A stretch of 12,498 nt of DNA from Clostridia bacterium (lineage in GTDB: Bacteria > Bacillota > Clostridia > Oscillospirales > CAG-272), in assembly GCA_017958705.1 (NCBI GenBank), contig JAGDCE010000037.1, positions 1 to 12,498 of the forward strand. Direction: 5' to 3'. The notes under the pieces are model-generated. The model did no database searches and had not been told where the DNA came from. It saw only the letters and a program-made list of their open reading frames with translations. The translations under genes were made by a program, and so were the position numbers. Positions 1 to 5,788 of this stretch are shown one piece after another. Every line of letters begins with the position of its first letter. Position 1 is the stretch's first letter.

Positions 1-800
1 GGCTCCTGTTCGTTTTCTTCCTCGCCGGATTCCGCCTTAAGACGCGCCTGTTCTTCTTCATAGGGACCCACGATATGCTTATAGATAACGGCAAACGCGT
101 TGTAATTTATAAGATATCCGCGGAAGTTTATCACGAGCAGCGGGGTTATCACAATCACTATACCGAACCCGACGCTGTTGCCTATTGACGCGATAAAGTA
201 GAGCACAACGACTATCAGCAGGCGCACCAGCACAACGAAAAGGTTTCTCAAAAAACCAAGGCACGCGAGATAAAACGAGTTTTTGATAATCTGTATGTAG
301 CCGAAATCGAAAGATACGAGCTGCATATACGTATACATACGCATCATCGTGTAGATCGCGGTGAAAGCGAACACAACGCCGAAGCCGATAAGATAAAAGA
401 AGCTCGGCTGCGCGAAAACTCCTTCATAGATTATCAATCCGCCCATAATGCCGTACCAGCGCAGCGCGATGAACGAAAGTCCGTACAGGATGAGATCGGC
501 TATGCCGAGCGGGAGAGACTTCCAAAAGTATTTCGTGAAGGTATCGACGAAGTCGCCCCAGAGGAAGACGCCCTTTTTACGCACCATATTGCGTATGATG
601 TAAACAAAAGCGCAGGTCGCGGCAGGCATCGTCACGACGGGCAGGCTGAAAAGCAGCCACATCAGTCCGAGCAGGATCAGCTTCCAGAAGTTCGTCGTAT
701 AGATGTCAAAGAAGTTGAAAATCCCCTTGTCGCGCGCGTCGCCTTTTGATACGCCTTTTCCTTCACGCGTCTGGTCGTAGTATTTCCCTAATATACCCAT
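1..800 (-). CDS. DUF624 (YesL-like) integral membrane protein, 3' end outside window
   Basis: The frame is open from ATG at 800 to the left window edge (266 codons, no stop), so the C-terminus is missing. The protein starts with a hydrophilic stretch of about 27 residues, then a segment typical of the DUF624/YesL family: an aromatic-rich 'FFDIYTTNFWKL' region (about residues 30-41), a hydrophobic helix with 'SLPVVTMPAAT' (about 52-62), and a basic 'RNMVRKKG' loop. Further hydrophobic segments lie at about 98-115, 134-155, 185-205 and 210-226. The visible end is highly acidic (EEEQ...ESGEEENEQE), a probable cytoplasmic tail. An SD-like AAAGGA lies just upstream, and the start is only 12 nt past the stop of the SpoIIM-like gene, so the two are probably co-transcribed. 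DUF624 proteins are often found with carbohydrate-uptake genes, but no such genes are visible here. The family assignment is fairly sure; the function is unknown. Confidence 0.8.
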   Translation of the reverse strand, partial: MGILGKYYDQTREGKGVSKGDARDKGIFNFFDIYTTNFWKLILLGLMWLLFSLPVVTMPAATCAFVYIIRNMVRKKGVFLWGDFVDTFTKYFWKSLPLGIADLILYGLSFIALRWYGIMGGLIIYEGVFAQPSFFYLIGFGVVFAFTAIYTMMRMYTYMQLVSFDFGYIQIIKNSFYLACLGFLRNLFVVLVRLLIVVVLYFIASIGNSVGFGIVIVITPLLVINFRGYLINYNAFAVIYKHIVGPYEEEQARLKAESGEEENEQE

Positions 801-812
801 TTTTACATCCTT

Positions 813-1454
813 TCACATTACCGTCATTAACAGCTTTACTCCTACGCAATGCGCGAATGCGCCGAACGCAGCCGCCGCGGATGATATGAACAATTTAACG
901 AAATAGCCGCGCAGACGCGTGCCGTTCACGCCGGAAACGTCGCCCGCGAAAAGGAAACGCGTCAGCGAGCCGGATATCAGCACCGCGTCCATCGAAAGCA
1001 CGCACAGCGAAACGACCGTTATCGCCGCGTAAGGTATGACCGCCACAAGGCAGATCAGCGCGCCCTTGAGATCAAAGGCGGAGTATATCTCCGTCATCAT
1101 CACGCCGAAGCCTATCCCGCGGAACGCGGGCACGGCGTAAACTACAGGCACCGCGGCCGCGGTAAAACCCAGCACGAAAACTATCGCTACGGAGGTCATA
1201 CATAGCGCGAAGCATTCAAGAAAGTAGCCTCCGAAATCAAACGCTTCCGTTCCGGACAGTATCGCGGCAAGGCGCGTTCCTCCGCCGAGAAACGACGGCA
1301 GCGACATGAATCCGTTTATAACGCAACCGATAATGATACCCGCCAGAAACAGAAAATATCCGTTCGTAAGATAGCGCGCAAACGGCTTGTCTTTCGGGTT
1401 TTTGCGGCGCCCCACGCGGGGCGTGAAGATTATTTGCGGTAATTTCCTTTTCAT
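813..1454 (-). CDS. SpoIIM-like multi-pass membrane protein
   Basis: The product is 213 residues with a basic N-terminal tail (residues 1-25) and hydrophobic segments near 33-50, 82-108, 131-155 and 185-208. The layout (first helix with 'LAGIIIGCVING', a long central double-hydrophobic block, then 'LKGALICLVAVIPYAAITVVSL') resembles stage II sporulation protein M/DUF95 proteins, in which a Gly-rich helix is followed by a 'G..GFLLSFVSVLPQN'-like segment. This is recognition of pattern and length (SpoIIM is about 210 residues), not a strong motif match. In sporulators SpoIIM acts with SpoIID and SpoIIP in septal peptidoglycan remodelling during engulfment; whether this copy does so cannot be told. 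I chose ATG at 1454 over the in-frame GTG at 1466 because AAAGGTGG (1463-1470) is a good SD 8 nt from the ATG and the GTG lies inside it. It follows proC by about 50 nt and precedes the DUF624 gene by 12 nt. Confidence 0.55.
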   Translation of the reverse strand: MKRKLPQIIFTPRVGRRKNPKDKPFARYLTNGYFLFLAGIIIGCVINGFMSLPSFLGGGTRLAAILSGTEAFDFGGYFLECFALCMTSVAIVFVLGFTAAAVPVVYAVPAFRGIGFGVMMTEIYSAFDLKGALICLVAVIPYAAITVVSLCVLSMDAVLISGSLTRFLFAGDVSGVNGTRLRGYFVKLFISSAAAAFGAFAHCVGVKLLMTVM

Positions 1455-1462
1455 TGCCTGTC

Positions 1463-1479
1463 CCACCTTTGATAAAGGT
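1463..1479 (-). promoter_or_regulatory. SD of the SpoIIM-like gene, within a small hairpin
   Basis: On the minus strand ACCTTT-ATC-AAAGGT (1479-1465) forms a 6 bp stem with a 3 nt loop. The right arm contains most of the AAAGGTGG SD that serves the ATG at 1454. The hairpin could reduce ribosome access when the message is not being translated through from proC. The stem is seen in the sequence; the regulatory role is inference. Confidence 0.35.
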
Positions 1480-1507
1480 TATGACGGGACAAGCGGAAGT
1501 ATTACTG

Positions 1508-2305
1508 TTATTTCAGATCGAGCTCGCAGGCCCGCTTTGTGCACGCTTCCATCCCCTCGACGACGGCGTCTTCAACGCCGCGGGCGTCGAAGACGTTGAT
1601 AGCTTCGATCGTCGTGCCGCCTTTGGAGCAGACGCGGTCGATGAGCTCTTCCGGAGTGAAGCCGGAGTCGGTCAGCATCTTAGCGCCGCCTTCAAGCACT
1701 TTCGCGAAGAGGCGAAGGGCGGTCTCGCGGTCTATTCCCTGCTTTTCGGCGCCGTCGACGACGGCTTTAGCTAGATAATAAACATAAGCGGGGCTGCTGC
1801 CGTTGACGCTGATAACGGCGTTCATCATGTCCTCGCCAACTTCCTCGACGATGCCGCCCGATGTGAAAAGCCCTTTTACGAATTCAAACTCTTCGCCGTT
1901 AACAGGCGCGGAATGTGAAACGGCGGTCGCACCGAGTCCGATAAGCAGCGAGGTGTTCGGCATAACGCGCACGACCTTGGCGTCGTAGCCGAGAAAGCGT
2001 TTGACGCTCGCGGTGCTGACGCCGGCGGCGATGCTGACGTAGACGGCGCTTTCATTTGCGCGGCCGAGCTTTTCGAGGAGGGGCTTCATGACCTGCGGCT
2101 TGACCGCGAGCACGATGAAGTCGCTCTTTTTCGCGACGTCAATCTCGTCGGCGCAGACGGCCGCGCCGCGTTCGCCGAAGGCGTTCGCTTTAGCGGCGTC
2201 TATGTCGAAAACGTTAATGTACGCGGCGTCATAGCCGGTTCTTATGAGTCCGCCGATCATCGCGGAAGCCATGTTGCCGCAGCCGATAAATCCAATCCTT
2301 TTCAT
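1508..2305 (-). CDS. proC: Pyrroline-5-carboxylate reductase
   Basis: This cytoplasmic enzyme carries out the last step of proline synthesis, the NAD(P)H-dependent reduction of 1-pyrroline-5-carboxylate to L-proline. The 265-residue length is standard. The N-terminus is a clear Rossmann dinucleotide fold (IGFIGCGNMASAMIGGL, about residues 4-20). Other family blocks are 'DFIVLAVKPQVM', 'SIAAGVS', and 'VMPNTSLLIGLGATAV' (the usual MPNTP has Ser in place of Pro). The C-terminal signature begins 'NGSSPAYVYYLAKAV' and runs through 'DRVCSKGGTTIEAI'. The start at 2305 has an SD-like GGGGATGAG just upstream. It lies 15 nt after scfB with the same orientation, so it is probably in the scf transcript. 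No glutamate kinase or glutamyl phosphate reductase gene (proB, proA) is visible, so the proline precursor must come from elsewhere. Identification is firm. Confidence 0.97.
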   Translation of the reverse strand: MKRIGFIGCGNMASAMIGGLIRTGYDAAYINVFDIDAAKANAFGERGAAVCADEIDVAKKSDFIVLAVKPQVMKPLLEKLGRANESAVYVSIAAGVSTASVKRFLGYDAKVVRVMPNTSLLIGLGATAVSHSAPVNGEEFEFVKGLFTSGGIVEEVGEDMMNAVISVNGSSPAYVYYLAKAVVDGAEKQGIDRETALRLFAKVLEGGAKMLTDSGFTPEELIDRVCSKGGTTIEAINVFDARGVEDAVVEGMEACTKRACELDLK

Positions 2306-2320
2306 TCTCTCATCCCCAAA

Positions 2321-3691
2321 TCAAAACTCAACGGGAGCGCCCGCCTCGGCGGCTTTCAGCACACGCGCGCATTCCAGGCGTTTCTTCTGCATGAAGCACG
2401 CCTGCTTATTAGGCGAATCGATGCCGCCGCCGTAGAAGATGTTTCCGGCGGCGCAGCCGCCGCTGCAGTTGTATTTAGCGAAGCAGTCCCTGCAATCCGG
2501 TTTCGACATTATGCTCGACTGCGCAAATATACGGCGTACGTCATCGCGGACGATACCTTCGTCGAGCGAGCCTATCTTATAGTCGTCCATACCGACGAAC
2601 TGGTGGCAGGGATAAATACTGCCGTCTGGAGCGACGGCGACGTACTCGTTGCCCGCGCCGCAACCTTTGAGGCGCTTGACCGCGCAGGGCCCACCGTCAA
2701 GGTCGACCATAAAGTGGAAGAAGTTGACCTTTTTGCCCTCGGCGCGGAGCTTGAGGATGACATTCGTCAGCTTTTCATATTCCTCCGCGATGCGCGGCAG
2801 ATCTTCGTCACGCAGGGCGTAAGGCCTGTCCGCAGGAGCCGTTACCGGCTCGATCGAGATCTCGTCGAAGCCGAGCCCGTATATATGCTCGAAGTCGGAG
2901 GCGAAGTCGAGGTTATCGCGCGTGAACGTGCCGCGCAGGTAGTAACTCTTATCGCTTCCGCGCTTTTCGAGCAGCTTTTTGAACTTGGGAACTATGATAT
3001 CGTAGGACCCTGAGCCGTCAACACACTTGCGCATTTTGTCGTTGACAATCCGCCTCCCGTCGAGGGAGAGGACGACGTTGCTCATCTCGGCATTTATGAA
3101 GTCGATATTCTCGTCGCTCAGCAGCAGACCGTTGGTCGTTATCGTGAAGCGAAAGTTCTTCCCGCGCTCTTTTTCGACGCATCTGGCGTAAGCGACGGTC
3201 TCTTTGACCGTCTTCATCGCCATCGTCGGCTCGCCGCCGAAAAAGTCTATCTCGATGTTTTTGCGCCCTTTTGAAACGGCGGCGATAAAGTCGATCGCCT
3301 TTTTCCCCGTTTCCGGCGGCATAATCCCGCGCGCGCCGTGGTAGTCGCCCTGCGAGGCGAAGCAGTAACCGCAGCGCAGATTGCAGTCGTGCGCCACGTG
3401 CAGGCACATCGCCTTGACCGGCATCAGCGAAGAATACACCGGCGCGGGTATCTCCTCCGCCGCTGTATAAAGCATATCGTCGTCCGCGAGCGTTTTCAGC
3501 TCCGCAACAGCCTCGCGCAGTTCGTCTTCGCCGTATTTGGCTCCGAGCGCAGCGACGGCTTCACCGGCGGTCGGGAGCTTGTCCGGAAACGCGGCGAGCA
3601 CGGCAAACGAGACGTCGTCCGGCAGATGGACGGCGCCGCTTTCAACGTCAAGCGCAACGTTTATTCCGTTTTGTCTGAAGGTATGTACCAA
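2321..3691 (-). CDS. scfB: Radical SAM/SPASM SCIFF peptide maturase (thioether-forming)
   Basis: This is a radical SAM enzyme that matures the six-Cys SCIFF precursor by linking Cys sulfur to a non-alpha carbon of an acceptor residue (ranthipeptide chemistry, known for CteB of Clostridium thermocellum). With the start chosen here it has 456 residues. Residues 1 to about 78 resemble the N-terminal RiPP recognition domain of the family ('VHTFRQNGINVALDVESGAVHLPDD'-type block). The radical SAM 4Fe-4S motif CxxxCxxC is C103, C107 and C110 (CNLRCGYC), with GGEP at about 152-155. The C-terminal SPASM region carries C336, C344, C362, C400, C403, C409, C413 and C432, enough for two auxiliary clusters. 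I prefer TTG at 3689-3691 because it gives the usual family N-terminus (M-VHTF) and has GGTGAT 4 nt upstream. An ATG at 3730 would add 13 residues and lacks a clear SD; a GTG at 3700 is also possible. It is 117 nt downstream of its substrate gene. Confidence 0.93.
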   Translation of the reverse strand: MVHTFRQNGINVALDVESGAVHLPDDVSFAVLAAFPDKLPTAGEAVAALGAKYGEDELREAVAELKTLADDDMLYTAAEEIPAPVYSSLMPVKAMCLHVAHDCNLRCGYCFASQGDYHGARGIMPPETGKKAIDFIAAVSKGRKNIEIDFFGGEPTMAMKTVKETVAYARCVEKERGKNFRFTITTNGLLLSDENIDFINAEMSNVVLSLDGRRIVNDKMRKCVDGSGSYDIIVPKFKKLLEKRGSDKSYYLRGTFTRDNLDFASDFEHIYGLGFDEISIEPVTAPADRPYALRDEDLPRIAEEYEKLTNVILKLRAEGKKVNFFHFMVDLDGGPCAVKRLKGCGAGNEYVAVAPDGSIYPCHQFVGMDDYKIGSLDEGIVRDDVRRIFAQSSIMSKPDCRDCFAKYNCSGGCAAGNIFYGGGIDSPNKQACFMQKKRLECARVLKAAEAGAPVEF

Positions 3692-3695
3692 AACT

Positions 3696-3702
3696 ATCAC
3701 CC
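3696..3702 (-). promoter_or_regulatory. SD deciding the TTG start of scfB
   Basis: The minus strand reads GGGTGAT here, matching the 3' part of the SD consensus (AGGAGGTGATC). It sits 4 nt before TTG at 3691, which is the right register for this part of the consensus. No comparable site precedes the ATG at 3730. Confidence 0.5.
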
Positions 3703-3756
3703 ATAAGGAAATACGGGCGGACGGCGTCATTTCGACGCGTACGCCCCGTATATGAT

Positions 3757-3772
3757 TTTCGGTTAACCGAAA
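3757..3772 (-). repeat. Perfect 16 bp palindrome in the scfA-scfB gap
   Basis: TTTCGGTTAACCGAAA is a perfect inverted repeat. In RNA it gives a 6 bp stem with a UUAA loop. It lies directly after the stronger hairpin at 3774-3798 and about 65 nt before the scfB start. It may be an RNA structure in the leader of scfB or a protein-binding site. No U-run follows it, so a second intrinsic terminator is unlikely. Confidence 0.5.
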
Positions 3773-3773
3773 C

Positions 3774-3798
3774 GGGCACCGCCGATGCGGCGATGCCC
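3774..3798 (-). terminator. Stable hairpin after scfA, possible attenuator or processing/stabiliser stem
   Basis: On the minus strand RNA the arms pair over 11 bp (GGGCAUCGCCG against CGGCGGUGCCC, one U-G wobble) around a CAU triloop. The stem begins 10 nt past the scfA stop. Only three U residues follow at once (GUUUCGG), so termination would be partial at best. This placement between a RiPP precursor gene and its modifying enzyme gene suits a role in keeping precursor message more abundant than maturase message. The stem is seen directly; the role is inferred. Confidence 0.55.
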
Positions 3799-3808
3799 TC
3801 TCGCGCTC

Positions 3809-3952
3809 TTATTTCTTGTTCTCGCACTTCTGATTGCCGACCGTGCAGGAGGTCTTGCAGGCGGACTGGCAGGAAGTCTGGCATTCTCCGCAACCGCGGG
3901 TGTCGCGATTCTTTTTCAGAGTGCCTTCTGCGATTGTCTTGATGTGTTTCAT
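3809..3952 (-). CDS. scfA: SCIFF ranthipeptide precursor (six cysteines in about 45 residues)
   Basis: The precursor has 47 residues. It starts MKHIKTIAEGTLKK, the conserved SCIFF leader that the maturase recognises, and continues to a core with six cysteines at 21, 24, 28, 32, 36 and 43 (spacing CX2CX3CX3CX3CX6C). It ends with a Lys/Asn-rich tail and TAA at 3809. The ATG at 3952 is supported by AAGGAG 9 nt upstream. In the C. thermocellum homologue CteA a thioether between Cys32 and Thr37 was shown; this peptide also has Cys32 and Thr37, with further Thr at 26 and 34 as possible acceptors (as I recall the numbering). The gene lies between a TIGR04086 membrane protein gene (27 nt upstream) and the maturase scfB. 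The peptide's cellular role, its protease and any exporter are not established. Identification by sequence pattern and neighbour is very strong; it is easily missed by gene callers because of its length. Confidence 0.95.
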   Translation of the reverse strand: MKHIKTIAEGTLKKNRDTRGCGECQTSCQSACKTSCTVGNQKCENKK

Positions 3953-3979
3953 TTTGATCTGCTCCTTTATTTTGATTTC

Positions 3980-4372
3980 TTACTTGCGATTTACTCCGAC
4001 GATCCCGCCCAATACGGCGAAACCCACGGATATTCCCGCGCCGACGGCTATACTGCCGATACCGGGAACGTTCCTGCCGGCGATGACTCCGGCAAGGAAT
4101 ACGACTGCAAACATGACCGCGCCGGTCGCGAAACCGAATTTCAGCCCCTTGCATCCGGCGAGCGTTCCGCTGACGAAGCCTCCCGCAAACGCACCGGCGG
4201 CATTCGCCGCGTACGCAAGCACAGACGCCCAGACGAGCGGAAGTGAAAACCACAGAATAACTCCCGCAAAGAGGAGCGACAACAGCAGGCTCGTTACAAG
4301 CCCCGTCAAAACGCCCTTCAGGACGATCATAGATCCTGCGGCGGAAAACAGCCGTGTATTATTTCCGTCCAT
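3980..4372 (-). CDS. TIGR04086/YrzE-type (DUF3792) small membrane protein
   Basis: The protein has 130 residues and four hydrophobic segments at about 18-40, 46-70, 78-98 and 106-127, all rich in Gly and Ala ('AANAAGAFAGGFVSGTLAGCKGLKFGFATGAV'). This size, topology and Gly pattern, together with its place next to yajC, fit the TIGR04086 family (YrzE in Bacillus, encoded near the YajC homologue there). Function is unknown. In Clostridia members are often beside the SCIFF genes, as here. I chose ATG at 4372 because GGAGGT lies 7 nt upstream; an in-frame GTG at 4381 overlaps that SD. It lies 63 nt after yajC and 27 nt before scfA. A role in export or membrane association of the SCIFF product is only a guess from position. 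Confidence 0.75.
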   Translation of the reverse strand: MDGNNTRLFSAAGSMIVLKGVLTGLVTSLLLSLLFAGVILWFSLPLVWASVLAYAANAAGAFAGGFVSGTLAGCKGLKFGFATGAVMFAVVFLAGVIAGRNVPGIGSIAVGAGISVGFAVLGGIVGVNRK

Positions 4373-4435
4373 ACAGTCCACCTCCGGAACATATGTATTC
4401 CGAAAGCGGACAAATTATGACGGCGTCAACACATG

Positions 4436-4840
4436 TCAGTTGCTCTCGTGGACGACCTTTTCCTGGACCGCCCATCTCTTGACTCTGAACTTTGTGCGGT
4501 CAACACCGGATTCGATAACGAAGCCGTCGTCCTTGACCTGGACGATCCTGCCGACAACGCCGCTGATGGTGACGACCTCGTCGCCGACGGTCAGAGCTTT
4601 AAGCATCTCCTTGGCTTTCTTCTCCTTCTTTTTCTGGGGTCTGATGAGAAGCAGCCACATAAGTACGATAAAGACTACCGGAATGAGGAGCATCAGATAG
4701 CTGGTCCAAGACGGATTCTGCGGCGCTTGAGCGGACCCGGTATTATTCGTCTGCGTGGCGGTATTACCGTACATATAGCACCCGGACAGCCCGAGCAGTA
4801 AGGTGGCAAACGCCAGGATGAGTAAAAGAACCTTTTTCAT
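4436..4840 (-). CDS. yajC: Preprotein translocase accessory subunit YajC, with lipoprotein-type N-terminus
   Basis: YajC associates with SecDF and the SecYEG channel. The family core is clear: a membrane helix (about residues 48-66) followed at once by the charged 'RPQKKKEKK' block and the small soluble domain 'LTVGDEVVTISGVVGRIVQVKDDGFVIES'. The protein (134 residues) is longer than many YajCs because it begins with a second hydrophobic stretch (residues 4-18) ending in a lipobox, LSGC with Cys21, then a linker rich in Thr, Asn and Gln (about 22-45). This suggests cleavage and lipidation before the normal helix. ATG at 4840 was chosen since GGAGG sits 5 nt upstream; the in-frame TTG at 4852 runs into that SD. 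It is the first gene after the minus-strand promoter at 4888-4916. No secD or secF is visible in the window. Confidence 0.92.
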   Translation of the reverse strand: MKKVLLLILAFATLLLGLSGCYMYGNTATQTNNTGSAQAPQNPSWTSYLMLLIPVVFIVLMWLLLIRPQKKKEKKAKEMLKALTVGDEVVTISGVVGRIVQVKDDGFVIESGVDRTKFRVKRWAVQEKVVHESN

Positions 4841-4887
4841 TTTAACCTCCAAATACGGATTTCGGCATTAAATACCTATATGCTGTT

Positions 4888-4916
4888 ATTATACCTTCCG
4901 ATTGAATAATTTGCAA
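4888..4916 (-). promoter_or_regulatory. Housekeeping (sigma-A type) promoter for yajC and the scf cluster
   Basis: On the minus strand TTGCAA (4911-4916) and a perfect TATAAT (4888-4893) are separated by exactly 17 nt. The predicted start is near 4881, giving a leader of about 40 nt to the yajC ATG. It is the only good minus-strand promoter I found upstream of yajC, and the close gene spacing suggests that it also serves the downstream genes. Confidence 0.8.
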
Positions 4917-4972
4917 GTGGATTTTTATAATTTCATAAAAAAAACACAGCGCTGTCAATTTTGCGTTTTCGC

Positions 4973-5001
4973 TTGACATTTCGCCCGCGGAGTAATATAC
5001 T
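4973..5001 (+). promoter_or_regulatory. Housekeeping promoter for the FMN riboswitch-ribU transcript
   Basis: A perfect TTGACA (4973-4978) and TATACT (4996-5001) have a 17 nt spacer. The predicted start near 5008 falls just before the first pairing strand of the riboswitch (5011). It is divergent from the yajC promoter; the two -35 boxes are about 56 nt apart. Confidence 0.85.
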
Positions 5002-5010
5002 GTCATTGTA

Positions 5011-5146
5011 AATCTTTGGGGCGGGGTGAGATTCCCCACCGGCGGTGAAAGTCCGCTAACTCCGGGGTCTTCCGGAGCCGACACGGTGAAACTCCGTGAC
5101 CGACGGTATTGACCTGAAACGGTCTGAGTCCGGACGAGAAAAGATT
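5011..5146 (+). ncRNA. FMN riboswitch (RFN element)
   Basis: This is the flavin mononucleotide-sensing aptamer. The closing stem P1 is AATCTTT (5011-5017) with AAAGATT (5140-5146). Conserved blocks follow in order: GGGGTGAGATTCCCCACCGGCGGT (5023-5046, described in two parts: the GAGATTCCC hairpin and ACCGGCGGT), AGTCCGC (5050-5056), a variable stem CTCCGG/CCGGAG (5060-5065 with 5072-5077), GCCGACACGGTGAAACTCCG through GTGACCGACGGT (5077-5107) with CACGG/CCGTG pairing, a second variable stem GACC/GGTC (5111-5114 with 5121-5124), and AGTCCGGACGAGA (5127-5139). It heads the ribU transcript, so high FMN should reduce riboflavin uptake. It agrees with the RFN consensus over its whole length. Confidence 0.97.
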
Positions 5147-5166
5147 TTGTTTTCTCCGTTTAAGTC

Positions 5167-5196
5167 ATGCCCCGGTTTGCGCGGGCATTTCTTTAT
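5167..5196 (+). terminator. Terminator-like hairpin in the riboswitch expression platform
   Basis: ATGCCC (5167-5172) pairs with GGGCAT (5183-5188) around a 10 nt loop and is followed by TTCTTTAT. It lies between the aptamer and the ribU SD (GGAGGG, 5199-5204), the place expected for an FMN-controlled intrinsic terminator. The stem is short (6 bp) and the U-run is broken by one C, so efficiency is uncertain. A separate hairpin, GAGAAAA/TTTTCTC (5136-5142 with 5150-5156), overlaps the 3' strand of P1 and could be the competing structure. Confidence 0.6.
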
Positions 5197-5211
5197 GTGG
5201 AGGGACAAATA

Positions 5212-5769
5212 ATGAAAAAAACAAAACTCGATCTGCGCACCTTGATCGTTATGTCTGTATTCGCAGCGATATCGATCGTCCTGGTGTATCTCATAAGATT
5301 TCCTGTTTTCCCCGCCGTCAGCTATCTGACTTATGATCCCGCTGACATTACCATATTCCTGTGCGCGATGCTGATATCGCCCGTACTTTCGCTGATACTG
5401 ACTTTTGTCGTGGCGCTTATCCAGGCCGCCATTTTCGAACCGGGCTCGTTCCCGTTCGGCCCCGTGATGCACCTCATCGCGACCGGCGCCGCCGCGTTCG
5501 TATGCGGCTTCATATACCGCCGTGTTAAGAATATCAAGGGCGCGATCATCGGCCTCGCCGCCGCGGTCGTTTCCGCAACCGCGATAATGATCCCGCTCAA
5601 CCTGCTGATAACTCCGCTGCAATACACCGTTCCCGTTTCGGTCGTTATCGAACTGCTTCCGTATATCATTGCTTTCAATCTGGTCAAATTCGGCATAAAC
5701 GCCGCTGTTACCGGCTTGCTGTTCAAGCCGACCGAGCTGGCGCTCCGCAAGACAGGAGCGACCGCCTGA
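5212..5769 (+). CDS. ribU: Riboflavin ECF transporter S component
   Basis: This is the substrate-binding membrane subunit (S component) of an energy-coupling-factor transporter for riboflavin. It works with the shared EcfA/EcfA'/EcfT module, which is encoded elsewhere. The protein has 185 residues, normal for the family, and is almost entirely hydrophobic, consistent with about six helices: about 10-30, 45-70, 82-102, 108-136, 144-162, plus a re-entrant region. 'MSVFAAISIVLVYLIRFPVFPAVSYLTYDPADI' followed by 'PVLSLILTFVVALIQAAIF...FGPVMHLIATGAAAF' is the characteristic ECF S-component N-terminal pattern. The start ATG at 5212 has GGAGGG 7 nt upstream. The FMN riboswitch directly upstream makes the substrate assignment strong. 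The COG2426-type gene follows 19 nt later. Confidence 0.93.
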   Translation: MKKTKLDLRTLIVMSVFAAISIVLVYLIRFPVFPAVSYLTYDPADITIFLCAMLISPVLSLILTFVVALIQAAIFEPGSFPFGPVMHLIATGAAAFVCGFIYRRVKNIKGAIIGLAAAVVSATAIMIPLNLLITPLQYTVPVSVVIELLPYIIAFNLVKFGINAAVTGLLFKPTELALRKTGATA

Positions 5770-5788
5770 CCTACCGCGAGGTGAAATT

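Noticed and set aside
4386..4403. Inverted repeat CGGAA/TTCCG upstream of the TIGR04086 gene as an operator or terminator
   Set aside because: Only 5 bp with an imperfect centre and no U-run; not above chance on its own.
4395..4435. Promoter for the TIGR04086-scf genes in the yajC downstream gap (minus-strand TTGACG)
   Set aside because: No -10 box at correct spacing; CATAAT is only 4 nt away from the -35 candidate.
3834..4700. 288-codon plus-strand frame opposite scfA, the TIGR04086 gene and yajC
   Set aside because: Antisense to three supported genes; Thr/Pro/Ser-rich composition typical of the complement of Gly/Ala-rich membrane proteins.
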